A DNA stretch of 8,549 nt from Brumimicrobium sp051745635 (GCA_051745635.1 JBNJEH010000092.1:1-8549), one strand, 5' to 3'; counted from the first letter of the stretch, positions 1-6,109 are shown. Numbers and translations: made by a program. The notes: generated by a model from the sequence alone, not told the origin.

Positions 1-796
1 GTCTATTGACTTCAAATAATTTCTACTATTGTAGATGGTTGTCAAATTTGTATGTCATAATTGTCTATTGACTTCAAATAATTTCTACTATTGTAGATCT
101 ACATCCCACGCGTAAAAACCGCCGTGTCTATTGACTTCAAATAATTTCTACTATTGTAGATGTTTATATTTTCGAACCTGACGGGATAATCTATTGACTT
201 CAAATAATTTCTACTATTGTAGATTGTTAATAACTTGTCAGAACGGAAGTAGTCTATTGACTTCAAATAATTTCTACTATTGTAGATTCGAAGAACAATC
301 CCAAATTTAACTTAGTCTATTGACTTCAAATAATTTCTACTATTGTAGATAATCAATGGATGAAAGGCGTTCGAGGAAGTCTATTGACTTCAAATAATTT
401 CTACTATTGTAGATAGATGATGAGATTCGCGGATTTGTAGGTGTCTATTGACTTCAAATAATTTCTACTATTGTAGATTGCGTTCGCCTTGTTCTCCGAT
501 TGTACCTGTCTATTGACTTCAAATAATTTCTACTATTGTAGATCACATAAGTCTCAAAAAGCTCATTGCATGTCTATTGACTTCAAATAATTTCTACTAT
601 TGTAGATAGTTATGAACAAAAAAGAACTCGGAAAGTCTATTGACTTCAAATAATTTCTACTATTGTAGATGTAAAAGCCCGTTCAGAAATGTTCGGGTGT
701 CTATTGACTTCAAATAATTTCTACTATTGTAGATGTTAGCTCTATATGATCGACAACGTGGTCTATTGACTTCAAATAATTTCTACTATTGTAGAT
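1..796 (+). CRISPR. Type V-A (Cas12a) CRISPR array, 13 repeats, open at left edge
   Basis: Thirteen 36-nt repeats start at 1, 63, 126, 189, 252, 315, 379, 443, 508, 572, 635, 699 and 761. Twelve look identical; the repeat at 189 differs only in its first base (A for G). The 3' part, AATTTCTACTATTGTAGAT, is the known Cas12a crRNA handle: stem TCTAC/GTAGA around loop TATT. The twelve complete spacers are 26-29 nt (26,27,27,27,27,28,28,29,28,27,28,26) and all differ. Because Cas12a guides carry the handle 5' of the spacer, the array is read on the plus strand. The leader and newest spacers should therefore lie left of base 1, and the oldest end is at 796. Base 1 is exactly the first base of a repeat, so the array is probably cut by the window edge. 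No cas gene is present here. The subtype call rests on repeat sequence alone but is very secure; spacer targets cannot be told from the sequence. Confidence 0.98.
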
Positions 797-856
797 GGCT
801 CTCCATACACATTAACCGAATGAATACGGCTTTCCAAAATAAAAACCAATCTTGAT

Positions 857-943
857 TCAATAAATAAAAAATAGTCGTTTTTTCGAATCTTTTTCACCTA
901 TAAACTGATAATCAATCCAGACAATATCTCCTTGTTTAAACAT
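857..943 (-). pseudogene. PemK/MazF-like toxin, 28-codon N-terminal remnant
   Basis: A minus-strand reading frame begins with ATG at 943-941 and stops at TGA (859-857) after 28 codons. It includes GDIVWIDYQF, then SKKR. This is the pattern with which PemK/MazF ribonuclease toxins start: a first SH3-barrel strand GDIVxVDFxF, a short loop, then KKRP at the second strand. Such toxins are normally about 100-130 aa, so roughly three quarters is missing. None of the three frames in the 60 nt between the stop and the array resembles the rest of the family. It starts 9 nt after the stop of the minus-strand gene at 953-1456, the arrangement of an antitoxin-toxin operon. The similarity is short and judged by eye; it could instead be a genuine 28-aa peptide or chance. 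If it is a remnant, the enzyme is inactive because most of the fold is absent. Confidence 0.5.
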
Positions 944-952
944 AGTGCACTT

Positions 953-1456
953 TTAAGATTGACTTTCACGGTAAAAATCATCCCAGACATCTTCTTCATC
1001 TTTCCATAAGTCTTTTAGAACATCAGAAGACATAGATTCAGAACTTTTTACTAAAATCTTATTATGAATTTCACTCAATTTTTTAGTGACTTTATTCAGT
1101 GTTTTTAAGAGCCCTTTTATCTGATTATGAAGTAAAATAAAATCAGAATAAACTGCGTCATCATTATTCAGTTCTGCTTTGGAGACATTTATAAAATTGT
1201 CGAGCTTTTTGAAAAGTTCAGAGATTTCTCCGTATGTTTTAATTTCATCTTCAAAACCGTCTAAATCTCCAACTTTATAGTCTTTATAGTTATTTAATGC
1301 CTCGAGATGCTCAGATTCAAGTTTCTCAATTTCAACCAAGTTATCCTTGACATCACTAAGCTTACGCATCAGAAAATTTTCGATAGAATTTCCAATTAGA
1401 TTACTGATATAACCTATCGGGGATTGAAAACCGTCTTTTAATGTGAGACTACTCAT
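953..1456 (-). CDS. Hypothetical helical protein, candidate antitoxin partner
   Basis: This 167-aa protein belongs to no family I recognise. It has no signal peptide and no clear membrane span. From about residue 30 to 140 it is rich in Lys, Glu, Leu and Asn with a heptad-like pattern, suggesting long helices or a coiled coil. The last 25 residues hold a strongly acidic, tryptophan-containing stretch (LKDLWKDEEDVWDDF), the kind of tail that in many type II antitoxins wraps the toxin. The gene lies 9 nt upstream of a broken PemK/MazF-like frame on the same strand, which fits an antitoxin-then-toxin order; this role is inference from context. The ATG at 1456-1454 is the only plausible start, and a TACTTTTG box at 1533-1526 lies about 70 nt upstream. 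Codon use is AT-rich, unlike the core genes to the right, suggesting acquired DNA. It is confidently a gene; its function is uncertain. Confidence 0.75.
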   Translation of the reverse strand: MSSLTLKDGFQSPIGYISNLIGNSIENFLMRKLSDVKDNLVEIEKLESEHLEALNNYKDYKVGDLDGFEDEIKTYGEISELFKKLDNFINVSKAELNNDDAVYSDFILLHNQIKGLLKTLNKVTKKLSEIHNKILVKSSESMSSDVLKDLWKDEEDVWDDFYRESQS

Positions 1457-1490
1457 AGTAATTAAATATACGAAAATAAAGTTAAAACGT

Positions 1491-1498
1491 TACTTTTG
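1491..1498 (+). promoter_or_regulatory. Possible rightward -7 box facing the minus-strand promoter
   Basis: The plus strand reads TACTTTTG, a full match to TAnnTTTG. I see no convincing -33 element. Transcription from here would run through the 1457-1700 gap, over the decayed CRISPR repeat and into the first glycosyltransferase. It may equally be one arm of an 8-bp inverted repeat (partner at 1526-1533) used as an operator. The context does not decide between these. Confidence 0.25.
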
Positions 1499-1525
1499 AA
1501 CATCTATATTCGTTTACCTTCATTG

Positions 1526-1533
1526 CAAAAGTA
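1526..1533 (-). promoter_or_regulatory. Bacteroidota-type -7 box for the 953-1456 gene
   Basis: On the minus strand this reads TACTTTTG, a full match to the Bacteroidota housekeeping -7 consensus TAnnTTTG. A TTG lies 15 nt upstream (1551-1549), slightly closer than the usual -33 spacing. The 5' untranslated region would be roughly 65 nt. The same octamer occurs on the opposite strand at 1491-1498, so the two form an inverted pair. Confidence 0.5.
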
Positions 1534-1661
1534 CAAAAATTGTTTCATCAATTTTGTAAATAACATCAAAGAGCAACAGCTCAAAAGAGATTATATTCGA
1601 GCGTATTTTAAGAGTCAACACGAAGCATTTGACTGCCGTTTCAAAAAAACGAAATGAACCG

Positions 1662-1697
1662 ACTTTATGAAATCAAAGAATTTCTACTACTTTAGTT
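1662..1697 (+). repeat. Decayed copy of the Cas12a CRISPR repeat
   Basis: Aligned without gaps to the 36-nt array repeat, 25 of 36 bases match. The match is concentrated in TCAAAGAATTTCTACTA (1673-1689), where 16 of 17 are identical, including an unbroken 11-mer. The first six bases and the 3' arm of the handle have drifted: the TCTAC arm is intact (1683-1687) but its partner is TTAGT instead of GTAGA, leaving three of five stem pairs. It has the same orientation as the array but lies 865 nt beyond its last repeat and ends just before the start codon of a glycosyltransferase. It could be the old terminal repeat, or a crRNA-like element such as those reported to regulate cas genes. It partly overlaps a possible promoter box (1688-1695), which offers a less interesting explanation for some of the match. 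Confidence 0.6.
1688..1695 (+). promoter_or_regulatory. Near-consensus -7 box before the first glycosyltransferase
   Basis: TACTTTAG matches TAnnTTTG at five of six fixed positions. It ends 8 nt before the ATG at 1704 and 5 nt before an in-frame GTG at 1701, so transcription would start almost at the start codon. It lies inside the decayed CRISPR repeat, so it may be a by-product of that sequence. Confidence 0.3.
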
Positions 1698-1703
1698 GCG
1701 GTG

Positions 1704-2828
1704 ATGAAGCTGCACATTGTTTCTTTTGATGTTCCCTGGCCGGCCAACTACGGCGGCGTGATTGACGTGTCGAATCGCATTCAGGCGCTGCATGCCAACG
1801 GTGTATCGATTATTTTACATTGCTTTGATTACGGTCGCGGTGAAGTGTCCTTGCTCAAAAAGTGGTGCGATGAAGTGCATTATTATCCCCGTAAAAATAA
1901 AGTCGCGTCCATGGTTGGGAAAGAACCGATGATTGTCGCGTCCAGAACGTGTAAAAAATTGCTCAAAAATTTGAAAGCTCACGGTGCCCCCATTTTATTT
2001 GAAGGGCAGCACACGACGGCTTATTTAGGACATCCTGAACTCAATGGTCAGATTCAAATGGTGCGCGTCCACAACGTAGAGCACGATTATTACGCTCAAT
2101 TGGGTCGACAGGAAAAGTCGAGCTGGAAAAAGCAATATTTTAAAACTGAGGCCAAACGTTTAAAAAAGCACGAGAAAAACCTTCAAAAAGCCGATAAACT
2201 GCTGTGCATTACGCCAAAAGACACGGATTATTACCAAAAGGCATACGGCAATGCTTCCCATCTGCCCGTTGCGATGCAATGTCGTTTTCCCGAAATGAAA
2301 AATGAACCGGTCGTCGACCATCCATTTGCCCTGTATCATGGTAACTTGTGCGTGGCTGAAAATGACAGCGCTGCACATTGGCTGCTCAACAATATTTGCG
2401 CTGAAACGGATGCGCAGTTTGTATTCGCGGGCAAACTTCCTACGGCTGGATTAAAAAGAAAAATTGAGCAATTTGAGAATGTGGAACTCATCGCCAACCC
2501 CGACGATGACACATTGCAGCAGTACATGACACAGACCAATGTTCATTTACTCTACACACAGCAGTCTACGGGAATTAAACTGAAATTAATGCACGCCTTG
2601 TGCTCGGGAAAACCGGTCTTGTGCAATAAAAAAATGGTGGTGGGGACGGGACTCGAACCCTTTTGCGATGTGAAGGAAACGCCTGAGGAAGCCATTCGTC
2701 AAGTGCATGAGTACCTCCAGCAGCAATTACCTCCCAATACAGCTGTTCAGGAGGAATTAAAACGCGATTTTGGGTTTCACGCACATGCTCAGAAAATTAT
2801 AGCTACCATACAAAAGCTGGAGCAATAA
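1704..2828 (+). CDS. GT-B glycosyltransferase (GT4-like)
   Basis: The protein (374 aa from ATG) has the length and layout of a two-domain GT-B glycosyltransferase, a cytoplasmic or membrane-associated enzyme that transfers a sugar from a nucleotide-sugar to a glycan or lipid acceptor. The N-terminal acceptor domain begins with a hydrophobic strand and glycine loop (IVSFDVPWPANYGG, residues 5-18) and contains RVHNVEHDYY (121-130). The C-terminal donor domain starts near FALYHGNL (208-215) and ends with the donor-site region GIKLKLMHALCSGKPVL (290-306). The classic GT4 EX7E glutamates are not evident there, so a divergent subfamily is likely. The substrate is unknown. A GTG at 1701 is in frame and would add one residue; I prefer the ATG because MKLHIVSF is a natural start. 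It is followed after 35 nt by a second glycosyltransferase, suggesting joint work on a surface polysaccharide. Confidence 0.88.
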   Translation: MKLHIVSFDVPWPANYGGVIDVSNRIQALHANGVSIILHCFDYGRGEVSLLKKWCDEVHYYPRKNKVASMVGKEPMIVASRTCKKLLKNLKAHGAPILFEGQHTTAYLGHPELNGQIQMVRVHNVEHDYYAQLGRQEKSSWKKQYFKTEAKRLKKHEKNLQKADKLLCITPKDTDYYQKAYGNASHLPVAMQCRFPEMKNEPVVDHPFALYHGNLCVAENDSAAHWLLNNICAETDAQFVFAGKLPTAGLKRKIEQFENVELIANPDDDTLQQYMTQTNVHLLYTQQSTGIKLKLMHALCSGKPVLCNKKMVVGTGLEPFCDVKETPEEAIRQVHEYLQQQLPPNTAVQEELKRDFGFHAHAQKIIATIQKLEQ

Positions 2829-2850
2829 TCGCGAAACCGGGAAGTCTTTT

Positions 2851-2858
2851 TATCTTTG
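2851..2858 (+). promoter_or_regulatory. -7 box just before the second glycosyltransferase
   Basis: TATCTTTG matches TAnnTTTG fully and ends 5 nt before the ATG at 2864. Transcription from here would begin at or within a few bases of the start codon. No clear -33 TTTG is visible 17-23 nt upstream. The gene could also be read through from the glycosyltransferase before it. Confidence 0.45.
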
Positions 2859-2863
2859 AACTC

Positions 2864-3988
2864 ATGAAGTCCCCGCGCATTATTGTCTCTGTCACAAACG
2901 ATCTGTACACCGATCAACGGGTGGATAAGGTGTGCTCCTGGCTTCACGAAAATGGCTATCGCGTCCTGCTGGTCGGGCGAAAACTGAAACACAGTAAGAG
3001 TCTTGCCAATCGCCCTTACGCCACGCACCGCATGCGACTCTTGTTTACCAAAGGCCCGCTCTTTTACGCGTTTTTTAATTTGCGCCTGCTCCTTTTTTTA
3101 CTTTTTCGAAAAGCTGACGTGTTGTTGAGCAATGACCTCGATACTTTGCTCGCCAATTATGCAGCATCCCGTTTAAAAGGAGGAAAAAAACTGGTGTACG
3201 ACTCCCACGAACTGTTCACAGAAGTACCCGAGTTGACCAGTCGTCCGAAGGTGAGAAACTACTGGCTCGCCATCGAGCGGCAGATTTTTCCGCGATTAAA
3301 GCACATCTATACGGTCAATGATTCCATCGCCGGGATTTACGAAAAGCGGTACGGCGTTTCCGTCGGTGTGGTGCGCAATGTTTCGCCGCGGTGGGAACCT
3401 GAAAACCTGCGTTCCCGCGAGGAAATGGGATTGCCCGTTGATCAAAAACTGATCATTTTACAAGGCGCCGGTATCAACATTGATCGCGGAGCAGAAGAAG
3501 CCGTAGAAGCGATGAAGCGAGTCGGTGATGCCGTTTTGCTGGTGGTGGGAAGTGGCGACGTCATCCCCCAACTAAAAAAACGGGTGCAGCGCGAAAATCT
3601 CAACGACCGGGTGCGCTTTGTCGATCGCGTGCCGTATCAGCAAATGATGAATTATACTTACCACGCCGATCTGGGCTTGACCCTCGATAAAGATACGAAT
3701 CCCAATTATCGGTTTTCATTGCCCAATAAAGTTTTTGATTACATCCATGCGCGCACTCCGGTATTGACATCACCCGTCGTGGAAGTAGCGAAATTAGTGC
3801 GGCATTATGCGGTCGGTGAGGTTGTGGATGTGAACGATCCCGATCAAATAGCTGTGGCAATCAACGGCATTTTCCAGGATGAAAAGCGACTCGCAACCTA
3901 TAAAAACAATTGTGACAAAGCGCGCAAAATGGAATGTTGGGAGAATGAACAAGAAAAGTTGCGCGCTTATTTTCCACCTGTCTCGTAA
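2864..3988 (+). CDS. GT-B glycosyltransferase (GT4-like), second of tandem pair
   Basis: This 374-aa protein is a GT-B glycosyltransferase of a type often seen in Bacteroidota. The N-terminal half contains IIVSVTNDLYTDQRV (6-20), a hydrophobic stretch around 65-81 that may dip into the membrane, and the conserved LVYDSHELFTEVPEL (110-124). The C-terminal donor domain begins near LIILQGAG (196-203) and has VLLVVGSGDV (224-233), RVRFVDRVPY (249-258) and the nucleotide-sugar region NYRFSLPNKVFDYIHARTPV (281-300). It is not a close copy of the enzyme before it, so the pair is not a simple duplication. It probably adds a different sugar to the same glycan; donor and acceptor cannot be told. The ATG at 2864 is supported by the MKSPRIIVSVTND start and by lack of room upstream. 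Confidence 0.88.
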   Translation: MKSPRIIVSVTNDLYTDQRVDKVCSWLHENGYRVLLVGRKLKHSKSLANRPYATHRMRLLFTKGPLFYAFFNLRLLLFLLFRKADVLLSNDLDTLLANYAASRLKGGKKLVYDSHELFTEVPELTSRPKVRNYWLAIERQIFPRLKHIYTVNDSIAGIYEKRYGVSVGVVRNVSPRWEPENLRSREEMGLPVDQKLIILQGAGINIDRGAEEAVEAMKRVGDAVLLVVGSGDVIPQLKKRVQRENLNDRVRFVDRVPYQQMMNYTYHADLGLTLDKDTNPNYRFSLPNKVFDYIHARTPVLTSPVVEVAKLVRHYAVGEVVDVNDPDQIAVAINGIFQDEKRLATYKNNCDKARKMECWENEQEKLRAYFPPVS

Positions 3989-4059
3989 ACTTTTAAAAAG
4001 GTAGAATGTTTTTTTATTGATAATCGTCGATTCGTGTTCAACGGTTGAATGCGATGTAT

Positions 4060-4067
4060 TACATTTG
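4060..4067 (+). promoter_or_regulatory. -7 box of the ispG promoter
   Basis: TACATTTG matches TAnnTTTG fully and lies 19 nt before the ATG at 4087, giving a short leader of roughly 12-16 nt. The only nearby TTG (4045-4047) is 12 nt upstream, too close for a standard -33 element. The 98-nt gap after the glycosyltransferase suggests ispG has its own promoter. Confidence 0.5.
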
Positions 4068-4086
4068 TTAGTGAAAGAGCACAACC

Positions 4087-6003
4087 ATGAAATATTGCAA
4101 TGATCCTTACAATCGGTCGCGACTGGAAACTCGGGAAGTTCCTGTGGGCAACATCGGCATAGGCGGAAAAAATCCCGTTCGGATACAATCCATGACCACA
4201 GCAGATACGATGGACACGGAAAAGTCTGTGGAAGAATCCATACGCATGATTGATGTGGGGTGTGAGCTCGTCCGCCTCACGGCTCCTTCGAAAAAAGCAG
4301 CGGAAAATTTGCAGGAGATCAAGGCAGCACTCTTGAAAGAGGGATACAATACTCCATTGGTGGCCGATATTCATTTTACGCCCAATGCTGCAGAAATTGC
4401 AGCGGGATACGTAGAAAAAGTTCGGGTGAATCCCGGAAATTACGCCGATAAGAAAAAATTTGAGGAAATTGAATATACGGACGCTTCCTATCGTGCAGAG
4501 TTGGAGCGCATCGAAGCAAAATTTACACCGCTCGTCAAACTGTGTAAGACCAACGGCACGGCGATGCGTATTGGAACGAATCACGGTTCACTTTCCGACC
4601 GCATATTGAGTCGGTATGGCGATACGCCGGAAGGAATGGTAGAATCGGCGATGGAATTTCTCCACATCTGTCGTAAGTACGATTATCACGACATTGTCAT
4701 TTCGATGAAGGCCAGCAACACGCTGGTCATGGTACAGGCTTATCGTTTTTTAGTGGCGCGCATGCTCGAGGAAGGCATGAATTATCCCCTTCACCTTGGG
4801 GTAACGGAGGCAGGAGACGGAGAAGACGGTCGCATCAAATCGGCGGTGGGAATTGGTACGTTGCTGGAAGACGGTTTGGGAGACACCATCCGGGTTTCGC
4901 TCACAGAAGCGCCGGAAGCGGAGATTCCAGTGGCTCAAAAACTGGCGGCGCAATACATTGATCAGGAACAATCTGTCGTGTTACCAGAGCACCTCGATAC
5001 GCCTTACGACCCTTTTGAGCACGAACGGCGCGATGCCATCACCATCAATAACGTAGGAGGCAAGAATCCACCGGTTGTCTTTGCAGATGTTAGTCAAAAT
5101 GAAACGATTACACCTGGGCAGTTTTTTGGATTTGGTTACAATTATTCTAAAAAACTGGATAAATGGACCACGCAGGACCTCGCGGCAGACTACGTTTTTG
5201 TAGGAGATCATACTGTGGATTTTGAAATCCCGGGAATGTTGGGTGTAGTGATGAATCATGAGAACTGGAAACAAAACGGTAAAGATCGCGCACACTTTTA
5301 TCCGATTTATGATGCGATTCCGGCGGAAGGATTTGGTCATGCAAAACTGAATTTTCTGCGCTGGGATCCCACGAATCTCGATGTGCAGGATTTGCACTTT
5401 TTGCGCGATGTCGTGCTCGTGGTGGAAACCAACTCCAGCAATTATGTACAGGTGATGCGCCATTTTTATCGCACGTTGGTATTAAAAAACATCGATTTGC
5501 CGGTTATCCTGAAACATACCACCAAAACAGATGACACCGAGTCTTTTCAATTGTGGCAGTCGACCAAGATGGGCGCATTACTCGTCGATGGCTTTGGAGA
5601 CGGGATATGGTTGTCGAATCAATCCAGAATTGCTCCCACGATGATCAACAGTACGGCTTTTGGAATTTTACAGGCCACGCGCACGCGCATTTCGAAGACG
5701 GAATACATTTCGTGCCCTTCCTGTGGGCGTACGTTGTTTGATTTGCAGGAAACGACGGCAAAAATCCGACAGCACACAGCGCATTTAAAGGGAGTTAAGA
5801 TTGGCATCATGGGTTGCATCGTCAATGGTCCCGGAGAAATGGCCGATGCCGATTACGGTTACGTGGGAACGCGACCAGGCAAAATTCACCTCTACAAAGA
5901 GAAGACAGTGGTCAAGAAAAATGTGCCCGAATCCGAAGCAGTAGGAGCCTTGATTGAATTGATTAAAGAAAATGGTGACTGGGTCGAACGCACAGCGGAT
6001 TAA
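4087..6003 (+). CDS. ispG: IspG/GcpE, HMB-PP synthase, long three-domain form
   Basis: IspG is the iron-sulfur enzyme that reductively converts 2-C-methyl-D-erythritol 2,4-cyclodiphosphate to (E)-4-hydroxy-3-methylbut-2-enyl diphosphate, the penultimate step of the MEP isoprenoid pathway. The N-terminal TIM-barrel part contains IGGKNPVRIQSMTTADT (25-41), LVADIHF (91-97), KVRVNPGNY (111-119) and LGVTEAGDGEDGRIKSAVG (237-255). The C-terminal domain carries the cluster ligands: CPSC (Cys543, Cys546), then GCIVNGPGE (Cys577, Glu584), with spacing like the E. coli enzyme (Cys270, Cys273, Cys305, Glu312). At 638 aa it is far longer than the roughly 370-aa E. coli form because of an extra domain at about 295-530, as in Bacteroidota, Chlamydia and plant enzymes. 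The residues needed for catalysis appear present. No partner MEP gene is adjacent. Confidence 0.97.
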   Translation: MKYCNDPYNRSRLETREVPVGNIGIGGKNPVRIQSMTTADTMDTEKSVEESIRMIDVGCELVRLTAPSKKAAENLQEIKAALLKEGYNTPLVADIHFTPNAAEIAAGYVEKVRVNPGNYADKKKFEEIEYTDASYRAELERIEAKFTPLVKLCKTNGTAMRIGTNHGSLSDRILSRYGDTPEGMVESAMEFLHICRKYDYHDIVISMKASNTLVMVQAYRFLVARMLEEGMNYPLHLGVTEAGDGEDGRIKSAVGIGTLLEDGLGDTIRVSLTEAPEAEIPVAQKLAAQYIDQEQSVVLPEHLDTPYDPFEHERRDAITINNVGGKNPPVVFADVSQNETITPGQFFGFGYNYSKKLDKWTTQDLAADYVFVGDHTVDFEIPGMLGVVMNHENWKQNGKDRAHFYPIYDAIPAEGFGHAKLNFLRWDPTNLDVQDLHFLRDVVLVVETNSSNYVQVMRHFYRTLVLKNIDLPVILKHTTKTDDTESFQLWQSTKMGALLVDGFGDGIWLSNQSRIAPTMINSTAFGILQATRTRISKTEYISCPSCGRTLFDLQETTAKIRQHTAHLKGVKIGIMGCIVNGPGEMADADYGYVGTRPGKIHLYKEKTVVKKNVPESEAVGALIELIKENGDWVERTAD

Positions 6004-6030
6004 AACTGGTCCCACAAGTCAGCATTTCAT

Positions 6031-6109
6031 CGGTTCTGCAGTTCTGCATCCATCGGTTCCACGGTTCTACAATTCTACAATTCTACGGTTCCAGGCTATG
6101 AGGCTATAA
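6031..6109. repeat. Degenerate 8-bp tandem repeats
   Basis: Seven octamers of consensus CRRTTCYR occur in two blocks: CGGTTCTG and CAGTTCTG (6031-6046), a 7-nt break (CATCCAT), then CGGTTCCA, CGGTTCTA, CAATTCTA, CAATTCTA and CGGTTCCA (6054-6093). They run directly into two copies of another octamer, GGCTATGA and GGCTATAA (6094-6109). The period of 8 is not a codon multiple and no reading frame uses it. It fills much of the gap between ispG and the crotonase gene and ends 55 nt before that gene's -7 box. Confidence 0.85.

Noticed and set aside
1..796. Spacers matching other parts of this window (self-targeting)
   Set aside because: By eye, no spacer or reverse complement recurs elsewhere in the window; a computed search would be needed to rule out weak matches.
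797..856. Remaining toxin coding sequence in a shifted frame
   Set aside because: The frame stays open into the array, but the peptide (FLFIESRLVFILESRIHSV) shows no PemK/MazF strand pattern, so a simple frameshift does not restore the toxin.
1613..1634. Hairpin AGTCAA/TTGACT as a terminator
   Set aside because: It has only six A/T-rich pairs with a 10-nt loop and no following T-tract on either strand; no gene ends nearby that would need it.
2635..2710. A tRNA gene on the minus strand
   Set aside because: Only the 3' end resembles a tRNA. No matching 5' acceptor strand (GGTGGGG on the minus strand) occurs at the right distance, the T-stem has a mismatch, and the glycosyltransferase frame is intact across it.
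1704..3988. Tandem duplication of a glycosyltransferase
   Set aside because: The two proteins have the same length (374 aa) but different signature motifs throughout and no shared stretches, so they are separate family members and not a recent duplication.
3967..4584. 205-codon open frame on the minus strand
   Set aside because: It lies opposite the start of ispG and the end of the second glycosyltransferase, both with clear family motifs. The peptide is rich in Cys, Phe, Arg and His with no domain, as expected of an antisense shadow.
4981..5463. 160-codon open frame on the minus strand
   Set aside because: It is wholly inside the ispG coding region, with no recognisable motif and no promoter or ribosome site of its own.
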